NCBI GenBank assembly: GCA_903825395.1 | Contig: CAIKAF010000020.1 | Span: 95,634 to 159,633, forward strand | Length of the DNA: 64,000 nucleotides | Direction of reading: 5' to 3' | DNA from: an uncultured Flavobacteriales bacterium | GTDB lineage: Bacteria; Bacteroidota; Bacteroidia; CAIKAF01 | Part shown: piece by piece, positions 34,406 through 46,049 of the stretch | Position numbering within the stretch: the stretch's first letter is position 1 | How the letters are laid out: each line of letters starts with the position of its first letter | The notes under the pieces: model-generated | What the model was told of the DNA's origin: nothing | The model's database searches: none | The model's input: the letters and a program-made list of their open reading frames with translations, nothing else | Made by a program: the position numbers and the translations under genes

Positions 34406-34618
34406 AATGCCTCATGCCCAATCTCCTCTCTCAATGCGAATGCTTAGCCCCATCCAACCTTCGTTGCCCACCCAAATTTGTGCAATAATCAATTGGAAAA
34501 TTAATGCCCCTCAACCCCCAAATTAGATAGCCCCTTTTTTGTATGAAATTGCTGAAAAATTGTTGAAAAATAAGGTCAATTGATGCAAATTAAGGGAAGT
34601 TTAGGCAGTGGTTATCTG
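34406..34618 (+). other. Leader region between element D and the gyrB promoter
   Basis: AT-rich, no supported reading frame and no clear terminator. It holds scattered TTGAAAAAT-type direct repeats (around 34550-34570) but nothing I can assign. Confidence 0.4.
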
Positions 34619-34626
34619 TATATTTG
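34619..34626 (+). promoter_or_regulatory. -7 promoter box TATATTTG for gyrB
   Basis: Exact TAnnTTTG match, 22 bp before the gyrB ATG, leaving room for a normal short leader. Confidence 0.5.
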
Positions 34627-34645
34627 TGGGAATAATGTTGTTTGA

Positions 34646-36610
<1,965 letters not shown>

Positions 36611-36651
36611 ATCCCACTAGGGCTCCCACATCTTAGATCTATTTTTTTACT

Positions 36652-36700
36652 GCCGATTGGAATCTCATTGGATTCCAATCGGCTTCTTTTTTATTTTTTT
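36652..36700 (+). terminator. Rho-independent terminator after gyrB
   Basis: A perfect 13-bp stem, GCCGATTGGAATC (36652-36664) with GATTCCAATCGGC (36671-36683), is followed by T-rich sequence. Confidence 0.92.
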
Positions 36701-36746
36701 GAGGAATACCTGATTCCACTATCTCTCCCCGTTTCTTTATTAATTG

Positions 36747-36754
36747 TACCTTTG
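36747..36754 (+). promoter_or_regulatory. -7 promoter box TACCTTTG for the BatA-like gene
   Basis: Exact TAnnTTTG match ending 3 bp before the ATG at 36758; it lies inside the longer frame that starts within the terminator. Confidence 0.5.
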
Positions 36755-36757
36755 ATT

Positions 36758-38773
36758 ATGCATTTTCAGCAGCCTACGGCCTTGTGGTTTCTGCCGCTAT
36801 TGGTTGTTCCTTTAATTTTACACTTAGTAAACTTACGGCGATATAAGGTTCTTGCATTCCCCAATGTGTTAACATTGTCAAGGCTAAAAGAAGAAGAACA
36901 ACAGCGAAATAAATTAAAACATCGATTAATTCTACTCAGTAGAACTCTGGCTCTTGCCGCTCTTATTCTATTCTTCGCAGCCCCAACGTTTACTTCGAAT
37001 TCCCAAGCAAAACCACAACAATACTCTATTTTTTTAGATAACTCCCCCAGCGTATTGTTGGCCTCAAATTCAGCGGGAGATGGATTGCAGGAATCCATTC
37101 AACGGGTTAGAGCCTACATTCATTCCCTGCCAGATGAAGCTAAAATTCAAATTCTTACCGGTGAATTTTTTGCCTCTGACCAAATATATGTATCCAAAAC
37201 TCAGGCACTCCAACGGTTAAATCAAATTGCGGGCGGAGCCCCCTCTCGGACCATTTCAGAGGTCATCCAACGCCAACGCTTATCCCTGCCTGATGAAAAG
37301 TCTCCCCTCGGGCGCCTAATTGTGTCAGATTTCCAACGGAATATTCTGCCTTTTCCAACTGCAACAGATTCGCTTGGCCAAATTTCATTGTTGCCCATTT
37401 CGGTCGAGTCCGTTCCAAATATTTCTATTGATTCTGTTTGGGTAGCCTCACCTATTCTGTTGGCCGGAACTGAAGTTGAATTCGCTGCATTAATACGAAA
37501 TCATGGGACCGAAGCACTGGAAGACGTACAGGTGTTTTTTAATCTGTCAAACCGCGAGCTCCCTCCGGTTAATAGTACTATTCCGCCAAACTCCACTCAG
37601 CGGATTTCATTTAAGGCGCGATTAGAACATTCCGGCTGGTCTTTTGGCTCGGTGTATTTGGATGCAGATCCATTTTCAGGAGACAATAGAATGGATTTTG
37701 GTTTTTACGCTGGTTCAAAAATTAAGGTATTTGAGCTTAGAGGAACACAAGCAACCAACTCTTTTGAACGGTTATTCCGCTCGGACGCTCTTATCGATTA
37801 TTCAGTGGGCTCAGAAAACTCTGTTTCTCTTAGCAGCGTAGAAGGTGCAGACCTGATTTTAGTAAATGGGCCTAAAAATTTATCGAGTGGAATTCTAGGA
37901 CTTTTAAAGCAAAAATCCGAGCAGGGCACTACAGTGGCATGGGTATTTTCAAAAAATGGTCAGGTACTCAAAATGGAACAGGGCCTTAATTTTGCAGTTG
38001 AAGCGATGAATGGCCAACCCATTTCTTTGGCCCCTCCTGACCCCTCTAATCCATTTTTTGCCGATGTTTTTTCTAGACAAGATCCAGATATGAAGTTGCC
38101 AACGGTGGTGCCTTCTGCCAGAATCAGCACAGGATTAAGCAAACAAATTCTGCTGAGTACAGAAGATGGATTGCCGGTGGTATCTGTATTGAAATCAACC
38201 CAAAACGCACAACAGCATTGGGTGTTTTCTATGGATTTAAGTCAGGCGGGAAATGAGTTTGTCCAACACCCTTTGTTTGTTCCCTTGGCCTTGAAAATGG
38301 CATATCAAGCCACGTTCAAAGCTTTGTGGCACTTCAATTCCGATGCCGATGTTGTGATTTCAATACCTAAATCTGAAAACACTAAAGATCCTGTTTATTC
38401 TTTTTCTCCCTGGAAAAGACCAGACGAATCGTGGCTCGGTTTAAGAACTCCAAAGGGCAGGATGGATGAGCTAAGGCCCGGAAAGGGGAACCTTGGACCA
38501 GGCTTATATCTTGTTTCTTTGGGGGCAGATACCGTAGGCATATTTGGTGTTTCACTTCCTGCAAATGAATCAGAATTGGTTTTTTTAACCCCCGATAGCC
38601 TGAAATCAACCCTTGAACGGCAGAATTTAGCCGAACAATTTAGCATTGCTCAATCCAAGGATTGGGAAGGTGCTTCTCAGCAAGGTCCCTTGAATCTTCA
38701 ATTCTGGCTAATTCTATTCGCATTGCTTTTCCTTGCTTTGGAAATTTTCTGGTTTAAAATGTGGAATCGATGA
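36758..38773 (+). CDS. BatA-domain membrane protein with a VWA-like domain
   Basis: 671 aa from ATG 36758; the longer frame would begin inside the gyrB terminator. The N-terminal BatA domain has two helices (PLLVVPLILHLVNLRRYKVL and LALAALILFF). A VWA-like domain follows with a MIDAS-type DNSPS (YSIFLDNSPSVLL). A beta-sandwich resembling CARDB (ALIRNHGTEALEDVQVFF) comes next, then a Rossmann-like section (ADLILVNGP). A final helix ends the protein (LQFWLILFALLFLALEIF). Related Bacteroidota genes are linked to aerotolerance-type complexes, but the role is unknown. It overlaps the next gene by 4 bp (ATGA). Confidence 0.82.
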   Translation: MHFQQPTALWFLPLLVVPLILHLVNLRRYKVLAFPNVLTLSRLKEEEQQRNKLKHRLILLSRTLALAALILFFAAPTFTSNSQAKPQQYSIFLDNSPSVLLASNSAGDGLQESIQRVRAYIHSLPDEAKIQILTGEFFASDQIYVSKTQALQRLNQIAGGAPSRTISEVIQRQRLSLPDEKSPLGRLIVSDFQRNILPFPTATDSLGQISLLPISVESVPNISIDSVWVASPILLAGTEVEFAALIRNHGTEALEDVQVFFNLSNRELPPVNSTIPPNSTQRISFKARLEHSGWSFGSVYLDADPFSGDNRMDFGFYAGSKIKVFELRGTQATNSFERLFRSDALIDYSVGSENSVSLSSVEGADLILVNGPKNLSSGILGLLKQKSEQGTTVAWVFSKNGQVLKMEQGLNFAVEAMNGQPISLAPPDPSNPFFADVFSRQDPDMKLPTVVPSARISTGLSKQILLSTEDGLPVVSVLKSTQNAQQHWVFSMDLSQAGNEFVQHPLFVPLALKMAYQATFKALWHFNSDADVVISIPKSENTKDPVYSFSPWKRPDESWLGLRTPKGRMDELRPGKGNLGPGLYLVSLGADTVGIFGVSLPANESELVFLTPDSLKSTLERQNLAEQFSIAQSKDWEGASQQGPLNLQFWLILFALLFLALEIFWFKMWNR

Positions 38774-40017
38774 ACGACACTATTTACCTTATTAAAAAAG
38801 TAAAGGTGACCGACCCTCAGTCACTTTGGAATGATCAAGTGGTTGATGTGTTGGTGGAAGAGGGGAGGGTACTGAAAATTGCAGTAGATATTGACGAATT
38901 TCCTAATGATGCAAGGGTTTTTGATCAGTTTCATTGCATCTCTCCAGGTTGGGTAGACCCATGGAACCATGGGGCAAAGGCAGGTGAAGAACACCATCAA
39001 TCTGTCGCGGATTGGATGGTTCAGGTGGAGAAATCAGGAATTACTACCCTAGCCTTAAGTCCATCTAAAATGCAGGCCTCTGAACCCATGAACGGAATGG
39101 AATTCAATCCATTTCCATCTGGAATTAAAGGGGTTAACGCCCTAGCTTTTGCACCTCTTTCTCAACATTTGGAAGGCAAAAGGATGGTTAATTATGGGAT
39201 GTATGCTCAGGCGGGTGCAGTCGGTTTTACCGACGGATTTCCCAATCATGCGAAGACGGCATTGACACTTGAAGCAGCAAAATACACCTCCATTATGCCG
39301 AACCAGCACATGTGGAATGTGTTGCCCGAGCCTGATTTTGGTAGGAATTATCAAATTTGGGAAGGAGTATCGGCCTTAACCATGGGGTTGGATGGAATGC
39401 CCAATTTTGTGGAAAGTGAGTACCTGCAAAATCTATCAAATTTGACAGAGTACACCAATAAAAAAATGGTGTATCCGCTCTTGTCATCCACAATGAACAT
39501 CCCGAATTCAAAATGGTCTAATGGTATAATATTGGGTACCGCACCACACTACTTTTGGTGGTCTGACTCTGTCATGCAGGATTTTTCAGAGCAGTTTAAG
39601 TTTTGGCCGCCATTAGCTCCTGATCTTTCTTTAGACAACTGGTTTCAAGCCTTTAAATCTGGACTGATTTCGTTTCTGTGCAGCGACCACAGGCCTTGGC
39701 ACCCCGATTCCATCGATTTACCTTTCCCAATGGTACCCTTTGGCCAATCCACCCTGGCTAATTTTACACTGGCCGCTTGGACCAAACTCAAAGAACGAAT
39801 GAGCCCAGCCGAGTTCGTGCAGGTGATCTCTATTGGAGCAAGGGCAGCCTTAGGACTTGCCGAGCAACGGGTAGAGGAAGGTATGGAAGCCGAATTTACA
39901 TTTTGGAATCCCGACGGCCACACCCCCGCAGAATCAAAATCTCCCTGGGTGAATCATATTCTTTCTGGTCAAATAGAGGGCAGAATGCTGAAGAATCAAC
40001 TTTACCCTTTGAACTAG
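38770..40017 (+). CDS. Dihydroorotase-like amidohydrolase, probably inactive
   Basis: 415 aa from the ATG at 38770 that overlaps the upstream stop; the earlier GTG (38761) is less likely. The fold is the dihydroorotase/allantoinase type: an N-terminal strand domain, CISPGWVDPWNHGAKAGEEHH, then PNQHMWNVLPEP, and FLCSDHRPWHP near 300. The metal ligands of active enzymes (DxHxH and the H of TDHxPH) are changed: DPWNHG and SDHRPW. It therefore probably lacks pyrimidine-synthetic activity and may be a structural or regulatory relative. Coupling to a BatA-like gene is typical in Bacteroidota. Confidence 0.8.
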   Translation: MNDTIYLIKKVKVTDPQSLWNDQVVDVLVEEGRVLKIAVDIDEFPNDARVFDQFHCISPGWVDPWNHGAKAGEEHHQSVADWMVQVEKSGITTLALSPSKMQASEPMNGMEFNPFPSGIKGVNALAFAPLSQHLEGKRMVNYGMYAQAGAVGFTDGFPNHAKTALTLEAAKYTSIMPNQHMWNVLPEPDFGRNYQIWEGVSALTMGLDGMPNFVESEYLQNLSNLTEYTNKKMVYPLLSSTMNIPNSKWSNGIILGTAPHYFWWSDSVMQDFSEQFKFWPPLAPDLSLDNWFQAFKSGLISFLCSDHRPWHPDSIDLPFPMVPFGQSTLANFTLAAWTKLKERMSPAEFVQVISIGARAALGLAEQRVEEGMEAEFTFWNPDGHTPAESKSPWVNHILSGQIEGRMLKNQLYPLN

Positions 40018-40080
40018 TTTGATGCTCAGATTCGCGAACAATTTCTTTTCTTTTTTGTTACAAAAACAGATATTTTATCC

Positions 40081-40578
40081 ATGATTTGGTGGTTGCATAT
40101 TTTGGTGTTTCTTTTCTTTTTCATCCTTTGGGAGGGCGTGGCTTGGTTTACACATAAGTACATCATGCACGGATTTCTTTGGTCATTGCACAAGGACCAC
40201 CACACCCCAAAGTACAAGAGATTCGAATTGAACGATTTGTTTGGAGTTGTTTTTGCCCTGCTTTCCATGATTCTAATTGTTAGTGGGTCTGAACATATGG
40301 ATTGGAGATTTTCTGCCGGTCTAGGTATTGCCGGTTATGGTGCCGCTTACTTCTTTGTGCATGATATTTTTGTTCATCAACGCTTTTCATGGTTTAAGCA
40401 TACCCAAAATCCATATTTGCTCGCGCTTCGAAAGGCGCATAAAATTCACCATAAAAGTTTGGGTAAGGAAAACGGAGAAGCCTTTGGGTTTTTATTTGTC
40501 AAATCGAAGTATTGGCCAAAACAAAATTCTAAATTGTCCCGTACTTTTCCCTTAAATTCTAACAATTCAACCTTGTGA
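40081..40578 (+). CDS. crtZ: Beta-carotene 3-hydroxylase CrtZ
   Basis: 165 aa, fatty-acid-hydroxylase-type membrane di-iron enzyme. Four His boxes are visible: HKYIMHG, HKDHH, VHDIFVHQR and HKIHH. Hydrophobic helices separate them. It hydroxylates the beta-ionone rings to give cryptoxanthin and zeaxanthin. It is first in crtZ-crtI-crtB-crtYcd; its stop overlaps the crtI GTG (GTGA). The start ATG at 40081 gives a normal length. Confidence 0.95.
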   Translation: MIWWLHILVFLFFFILWEGVAWFTHKYIMHGFLWSLHKDHHTPKYKRFELNDLFGVVFALLSMILIVSGSEHMDWRFSAGLGIAGYGAAYFFVHDIFVHQRFSWFKHTQNPYLLALRKAHKIHHKSLGKENGEAFGFLFVKSKYWPKQNSKLSRTFPLNSNNSTL

Positions 40579-42056
40579 AAAAGAATGCAATTATAGTTGG
40601 TTCTGGTCTTGGAGGCCTTTCAACAGCCTTGAGATTAACCACGCTCGGGTATCAGGTTCGCATCGTTGAAAAACACAACACCCCCGGTGGACGCCTAAAT
40701 ACCTACTCTGAAAAGGGATACACCTTCGATCTAGGTCCATCGTTTTTCTCCATGAGTTACGAGTTCGATGAACTCTTTTCCTCCTGCAACATGGAGAACC
40801 CGTTGACCTACCAACAGCTGTCTCCCCTTTACACTGTCAATTTTGCCAGCAGCGACCGAAAGTTTCAAATCTTTCGAGAATTGGAAAAACTGGCTCAAGA
40901 ATTTCAAGATATTGAGCCTGATTTTGTCAAGAAATGCCAACGCTACTTGGCCGGGGCAAAAGAAATTTTTCACGATACAGAATATCGAATTGTAAAGAAA
41001 AACTTCAACGGCAAACTCGATTACCTGATGTCGATGGCTGGGGTACCCTGGAAACATGCCCCGGCTATGTTTCGTTCTATGTGGTCTGAATTGGACAATC
41101 ATTTCGATTCGCATGAAGTGAAGGTGATTTTTAGCCTAGTTGCCTTTTTTCTTGGGGCTACCCCCTTTGATACTCCTGCCGTGTATAAATTGTTGAATTA
41201 TACTGAACTGCAACACGATGGATATTGGAGTGTAAAAGGAGGAATGTATACCATTACAACGAAATTGGTAGAAGAATTGAAACGGCGTGGTGTTGAATTC
41301 AAATACGACACGGAAATCGTTCGCGTGCATGAATCCAATGGTAAGGTGAACGCCGTGGAAGACCAACATGGAAATAAGTACACGGCCGATGTGTTTGTGA
41401 TTAATTCAGATGCGGCATCCTTTCGCGGTAAATTGCTGGGACGACCTAAATTCAATGAAAAGGCTCTGGATAAGATGGATTGGACCTTAAGTCCCTTCAC
41501 CATTTATTTGGGAGTAAAAGGAAAGGTGGAAGGCTTGCACCATCATAATTATTTTTTGGGCACCAATTTTCAAGAGTATGCAGATAAGATTTTTAAGCTT
41601 TCCGTGAACCCTGAAAAGCCCTATTATTATGTGAATGTTTCTTCAAAAAGCGATGCAGCTTGCGCCCCGGAAGGATGTGAAAATATTTTCATTCTGTGTC
41701 CGGTACCCGACTTACGGTTTAAGCCCGATTGGTCAGATGCAAATCAACTTGCCGATACCATCATTGCTGATTTGTCGGAGCGTACCGGTTTTGATTTGGC
41801 AGGAAATACGGAAGTACGTCGTGTAATGCCGCCCGATGAATGGCAAAACACCTTCAATTTATACCGTGGAAGTGGTTTGGGCTTGGCACACGGCCTAAAT
41901 CAAATTGGGGCATTCAGGCCAGCAAACAAGGACGAATCTCTCAATAATTTATATTACGTGGGCGCCAGTACCATTCCAGGAACAGGCCTTCCCATCGTTG
42001 TCATTAGTTCAAAATTAGTCACCGAACGCATTCAACATGAGCATCCCACTGTATAA
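40575..42056 (+). CDS. crtI: Phytoene desaturase CrtI
   Basis: 493 aa from a GTG overlapping the crtZ stop. The FAD-binding N-terminus is NAIIVGSGLGGLSTALRL with PGGRLNTYSEKGYTFDLGPS. The C-terminal bacterial phytoene-dehydrogenase signature is NLYYVGASTIPGTGLPIVVISSKL. It converts phytoene to lycopene in four desaturations. It overlaps crtB by 20 bp. The cytosolic or membrane-peripheral location is known for the family. Confidence 0.96.
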   Translation: MKKNAIIVGSGLGGLSTALRLTTLGYQVRIVEKHNTPGGRLNTYSEKGYTFDLGPSFFSMSYEFDELFSSCNMENPLTYQQLSPLYTVNFASSDRKFQIFRELEKLAQEFQDIEPDFVKKCQRYLAGAKEIFHDTEYRIVKKNFNGKLDYLMSMAGVPWKHAPAMFRSMWSELDNHFDSHEVKVIFSLVAFFLGATPFDTPAVYKLLNYTELQHDGYWSVKGGMYTITTKLVEELKRRGVEFKYDTEIVRVHESNGKVNAVEDQHGNKYTADVFVINSDAASFRGKLLGRPKFNEKALDKMDWTLSPFTIYLGVKGKVEGLHHHNYFLGTNFQEYADKIFKLSVNPEKPYYYVNVSSKSDAACAPEGCENIFILCPVPDLRFKPDWSDANQLADTIIADLSERTGFDLAGNTEVRRVMPPDEWQNTFNLYRGSGLGLAHGLNQIGAFRPANKDESLNNLYYVGASTIPGTGLPIVVISSKLVTERIQHEHPTV

Positions 42057-42876
42057 TTTAACCGTACAAGAATGTAGCCGCCACATTACGCGCCGCTACA
42101 GCACATCGTTTTCGTTGGGAATACGTATGTTGGCTCCCAAATTCCAAACCCCCGTATACTCCATTTATGGCTTTGTACGTTTTGCCGATGAAATTGTAGA
42201 TACCTTTCACGAGCACGACAAACGGATGCTGTTGGAAGAGTTTAATCGTGAAACCTGGTTGGCGATTGAACGTAAAATAAGCCTGAATCCAGTCCTCCAT
42301 GCCTTTCAGTTGGCCGTAAATGAATACAACATAGACCATTCATTGATTGAAGCCTTTTTGTATAGCATGGAAATGGATATCGATGAAAACAGCCACGATC
42401 AAAAAAGCTACGAAACCTACATTTATGGGTCGGCTGAAGTGGTTGGATTGATGTGCCTCCAAGTTTTCTGCGAACGCAATAAGGAATTGTACCAGCAGCT
42501 TGAGCCACATGCCAAAAGCTTAGGTGCCGCTTTTCAAAAGGTGAATTTTTTGCGCGACATGGGCGATGATTATCAATCCAGAGGACGAGTGTATTTCCCG
42601 AATTTGAATTGGACCGCTTTCAATTTGTCGGCCAAAAAGGAAATTGAAGCCGATATTCAAAAGGATTTTGACCATGCTTTAGAGGGCATTCGTCGCTTAC
42701 CTAAAGGGGCACAAATTGGAGTTTACCTCGCTTACCGATACTACACCAAATTGTTCCGAAAAATAAAGGCCATTCAACCTGAACGAATTATGCAGGAACG
42801 CATTCGAATTAACAATGCTCGAAAGGTAAGCATCCTGTTGCGTTCTTTCGCCAGGCATTCCATGAATATGCTATGA
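42037..42876 (+). CDS. crtB: Phytoene synthase CrtB
   Basis: 279 aa. Trans-isoprenyl diphosphate synthase features are RRYSTSFSLGIRML, the first Asp-rich motif FVRFADEIVDTFHEHD and the second NFLRDMGDDYQSRGRVYFP. It joins two geranylgeranyl diphosphates to phytoene, the first carotenoid step. It overlaps crtI at the start and the cyclase gene at the end (4 bp). A geranylgeranyl-PP synthase gene is not in the window. Confidence 0.96.
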   Translation: MSIPLYNLTVQECSRHITRRYSTSFSLGIRMLAPKFQTPVYSIYGFVRFADEIVDTFHEHDKRMLLEEFNRETWLAIERKISLNPVLHAFQLAVNEYNIDHSLIEAFLYSMEMDIDENSHDQKSYETYIYGSAEVVGLMCLQVFCERNKELYQQLEPHAKSLGAAFQKVNFLRDMGDDYQSRGRVYFPNLNWTAFNLSAKKEIEADIQKDFDHALEGIRRLPKGAQIGVYLAYRYYTKLFRKIKAIQPERIMQERIRINNARKVSILLRSFARHSMNML

Positions 42877-43574
42877 TTTTCGAGTGGACAGGTAAATATA
42901 CCTATCTGCTGTTGGATGTGTTGACCTTAGTTTCCACATTTGCCTTATCTTTTGATAAAAAAGTAGCTTTTTATAAGCAATGGAGGTATTTGTTCCCCGG
43001 CATTTTTATGGGAATGCTGGTCTTTATTCCTTGGGATATTGCTTTTACCCTTCATGGCATTTGGGGCTTTAATCCCACTTACCTGACTGGGCTTTATATC
43101 TGGCATCTTCCCATTGAAGAGTGGTTGTTTTTTATCGCAGTTCCATATGCCTCCGTATTCATTTATGCCTGCTTGGAAGCGTACTTTGGAGACCCATTTT
43201 TTCGATTCAGAAATGCCATATGGTGGATTTGGATGGGGACGGTGGTTGGACTGTTTTTCTACGGTTTCAATGCCTGGTACCCTAGAATTACCTTTGGCCT
43301 TTTGTTTGTAATCTTACTCTTGCACCGCTGGTTCTGGGGCAACAGAAATATGGGCAAATTGGGCTTGATGTGGTTGGTGCATCTTATTCCCTTTTTTTCT
43401 GTGAATGGCGTCCTCACCGCTTTGCCTATTGTATGGTATAACGATACTGAAAATCTGGGCATTCGCTTGGGCTCCGTCCCCTTGGAAGATGGTTTTTATT
43501 CCTTACTCCTGCTCCTGATTGTTTTTGCAACCATGTGGGCATTAAAAAGCATTGGCAAACAACGCCATTCCTAA
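42873..43574 (+). CDS. Lycopene beta-cyclase, fused CrtYc-CrtYd type
   Basis: 233 aa, all membrane helices in two similar halves. Each half carries the lycopene-cyclase-domain signature: LPIEEWLFFIAVPYASVF in the first and VPLEDGFYSLLLLLIVF in the second, the conserved acidic pairs being EE and ED. It corresponds to CrtYc and CrtYd, separate proteins in some actinobacteria but fused in many Bacteroidota. It turns lycopene into beta-carotene. It is last in the carotenoid operon; repeat element E lies downstream, in the opposite sense. Confidence 0.93.
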   Translation: MIFEWTGKYTYLLLDVLTLVSTFALSFDKKVAFYKQWRYLFPGIFMGMLVFIPWDIAFTLHGIWGFNPTYLTGLYIWHLPIEEWLFFIAVPYASVFIYACLEAYFGDPFFRFRNAIWWIWMGTVVGLFFYGFNAWYPRITFGLLFVILLLHRWFWGNRNMGKLGLMWLVHLIPFFSVNGVLTALPIVWYNDTENLGIRLGSVPLEDGFYSLLLLLIVFATMWALKSIGKQRHS

Positions 43575-43689
43575 GGCTTCGACCGGAGATTTTTCACTTA
43601 GGTTCCAAATTCTGAAACAAGCCCTTCCATGCATTGAATTAGAGCGTGTAGCCTGTGCAGGTGTTAGAAAATCTACGCCGGTTTCTTTT

Positions 43690-43833
43690 GCGGCAGGGAT
43701 TGAACACGGTTGCCCGCAAAGGTGGCAGAGCCTGGCCCGCGAGGTGCGGAGGCGACTTTAGGAGCCACCGCAAACCCGCTGGGCCAGACTTCTGCCAACT
43801 GCGGACAACCGGTGAAAGCCCGGCAGCCGCCCC
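43690..43833 (-). repeat. Hairpin repeat element, copy E
   Basis: Minus-sense copy, 55 bp after the yidD stop and in its sense, in the convergent gap with crtYcd. The core GTGGCTCCTAAAGTCGCC and the tail TTCAATCCCTGCCGC are intact. The inner arms TGGCAGAAGTCTGGCCC and GGGCCAGGCTCTGCCA pair with one gap. The outer arms are GCGGC/GCCGC. Confidence 0.86.
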
Positions 43834-43888
43834 ACTAGAAATTAAGATAATTCAGCAAAGAACTTCTTAAAATCTGAAATTCAAAGAT

Positions 43889-44134
43889 TTACGGCACAGG
43901 GTCATGCCCAAATCCGCCCCAGGGATGGCAGCGGCCAATCCGCTTTAAACCAAGCCATAAGCCCCGAATGGGTCCGTGCTTTTGCAAGGCCTCAACCATG
44001 TAGTGGCTGCAGGTCGGCGTGTAACGACATGCCGCGGGCAGCCAAGGCGAGATAATCCACTGGTACAGCCGAACCATGGCCACCAAAGGAAAGCTGAATA
44101 TTCGCTTCCAGCTGAAAGGGGCTGGCCGACTCAT
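43889..44134 (-). CDS. yidD: Membrane protein insertion efficiency factor YidD
   Basis: 81 aa. [31 protein letters not shown] and [20 protein letters not shown] are the full DUF37/YidD signature, including conserved Cys residues. It assists YidC-dependent membrane protein insertion. The gene overlaps the htpG stop by 4 bp (ATGA), an unusual pairing, as yidD more often lies by rnpA and yidC. Confidence 0.95.
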   Translation of the reverse strand: MSRPAPFSWKRIFSFPLVAMVRLYQWIISPWLPAACRYTPTCSHYMVEALQKHGPIRGLWLGLKRIGRCHPWGGFGHDPVP

Positions 44135-45963
44135 TTAAGCAGTTCCAGCGACCGTTCCAAGAACCGTGTTAATGCTTCACCTTTTAACATGCCTTTGCTC
44201 AGTAAGGCCATATCTAGCACCTGCTTGGCCACCGCTTTTTTATCCTCTTCTGTCTTTTTTTGAAGAATGGATAGCATGATGGGATGGTTGGCATTAACCA
44301 CTGCCGACTGCATCCGGAAGGCTTGCCCGCCCATGGCATTCATTTGCTGCATCTCATTCATTCGGCGAATGAATTCCGATTCTGTAATCGTTACCGGCAT
44401 GTCTGAACTGGATAAATTTTCCACCGCCATGCTTAAGGACGATTCCCCTTTCAACGATTCAAAAATTCCCTGAAGTTCAGTGCGCTGTTCTTCACTTAAA
44501 GAACAGGGAACTTCAATGCCCTTATCGATTAATTTTTCTGGAGAATCAGAATCGATTCGGGCAAATTTGACCGATTCATGAGTTTGTTCCAAATGGCCCA
44601 AATAATGAGATTCCAACGGACTACTCATTTTAAACACCTGATATCCACGCTCGGTTGCACGCGAAATGTATGCATGGTCGGCTTCGGGATCGGCAGAGTA
44701 TAAAATTACCAACTGATTGTTTTTGTCGGTGTGCGCCTCTTTCAGATTGGCTTGAATTTCTTCCATGGTATGGAAGCTTCCATTCAAATTCTCGAACAAA
44801 GAAAACTTCTTACACCGTTCTGCAAACTTCTGGTCTGTGATGGCACCATATTGAACAAAAATCCGAATGTCGTTCCATTTGCTTTCAAAATCACTGCGGT
44901 TGTTTTGGAACATTTCTTCCAATTTATCCGCTACTTTTTTGGTGATGTGACTGCTAATTTTTCGCACATTGGCATCGGCCTGAAGGTACGACCTGGATAC
45001 GTTTAAAGGAATATCTGGAGAATCCAGCACCCCATGCAGAAGCGTTAGAAACTCAGGTACCACGCCTTCTACCGAGTCGGTGATAAACACCTGATTGGAG
45101 TACAATGAGATTTTTTTCCGCTGAACATCAAAGTGTTCCTTGATTTTCGGAAAATATAAAATACCGGTCAGATTGAATGGGTAATCAACATTCAGGTGAA
45201 TTTGGAATAAAGGGTCTTCAAAGGAGCCGGGGTAGAGCTCCTTATAAAAGGAGGCGTAATCTTCTTGGCTTAGGTCGGCAGGTTTCTTGGTCCATGCCGG
45301 TTCTGTATTGTTGATTTGCTGACCATCAAAGAAAACAGGAACGGGTAAAAAACTGCCATATTTGGTCAAAATGCGTTTCACACGACCTTGGTCTAAAAAT
45401 TCTTCCCCTTCCTCTGACATGTGAAGGATCACATCGGTGCCTCGAGATTTGCGCGTGGCTGGTTCAATAGAGTAGGAGGGACTACCATCGCAGGTCCAAC
45501 GGTGGGCGGGTTCTCCGGTTTGGAATGACTTACTCACCACCTCTACTTTCGCGGCTACCATAAAGGCCGAATAAAATCCAAGACCGAAGTGGCCAATAAT
45601 GGTTTGCTTATCTTCAACGCCCTTGTACTTTTCTAAAAACTCCCTGGCTCCGGAAAAAGCGACCTGATTCAAGTACTTTTCCATTTCCTCGGCAGTCATT
45701 CCTATCCCATTATCAGATACGGTAAGCGTTTTGGCCTCCTTATCCAATTTAATTTCAACTTTCGGGGTTTTCAGTGAGCCCTTAAACTCACCTACCGATC
45801 CAAGCACTTTGGTTTTTTGGATGGCATCGGTGGCATTTGAAACCAATTCCCGTAAAAATATTTCATTGTCTGAATACAGGAATTTCTTGATGATTGGAAA
45901 AATGTTGTCGGTTTGCACCTGAATGCTACCTTGCCTTGAAACTGATTCTTTGGTTGACGACAT
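44131..45963 (-). CDS. htpG: Chaperone HtpG (Hsp90)
   Basis: 610 aa. Hsp90 ATPase signatures are [41 protein letters not shown] and [14 protein letters not shown]. The middle domain holds [20 protein letters not shown] and [18 protein letters not shown]. The C-terminal dimerisation domain ends ERSLELLK. It is an ATP-dependent chaperone in the cytosol. The coupled yidD follows. It is divergent from kdsD; the shared upstream gap holds a near-match promoter box (TATCCTTTG) for htpG. Confidence 0.96.
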   Translation of the reverse strand: MSSTKESVSRQGSIQVQTDNIFPIIKKFLYSDNEIFLRELVSNATDAIQKTKVLGSVGEFKGSLKTPKVEIKLDKEAKTLTVSDNGIGMTAEEMEKYLNQVAFSGAREFLEKYKGVEDKQTIIGHFGLGFYSAFMVAAKVEVVSKSFQTGEPAHRWTCDGSPSYSIEPATRKSRGTDVILHMSEEGEEFLDQGRVKRILTKYGSFLPVPVFFDGQQINNTEPAWTKKPADLSQEDYASFYKELYPGSFEDPLFQIHLNVDYPFNLTGILYFPKIKEHFDVQRKKISLYSNQVFITDSVEGVVPEFLTLLHGVLDSPDIPLNVSRSYLQADANVRKISSHITKKVADKLEEMFQNNRSDFESKWNDIRIFVQYGAITDQKFAERCKKFSLFENLNGSFHTMEEIQANLKEAHTDKNNQLVILYSADPEADHAYISRATERGYQVFKMSSPLESHYLGHLEQTHESVKFARIDSDSPEKLIDKGIEVPCSLSEEQRTELQGIFESLKGESSLSMAVENLSSSDMPVTITESEFIRRMNEMQQMNAMGGQAFRMQSAVVNANHPIMLSILQKKTEEDKKAVAKQVLDMALLSKGMLKGEALTRFLERSLELLK

Positions 45964-46036
45964 AATTAATTTTTTCTCCTGCTAATTCAAAAAGCATACC
46001 AGCCCAAAGGATAGGGACAAATTGGCAGTCCTTGTA

Positions 46037-46044
46037 TATCTTTG
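46037..46044 (+). promoter_or_regulatory. -7 promoter box TATCTTTG for kdsD-kdsA
   Basis: Exact TAnnTTTG match ending 5 bp before the ATG at 46050. Confidence 0.5.
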
Positions 46045-46049
46045 TCAGT

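Noticed and set aside
33809..34526. Frames across element D
   Set aside because: Repeat-derived and overlapping the ketosynthase gene on the other strand.
36668..36757. Longer start for the BatA-like gene
   Set aside because: It would begin inside the gyrB terminator and precede the promoter box at 36747.
43552..43870. Frames across element E
   Set aside because: Repeat-derived; no start signal or family content.
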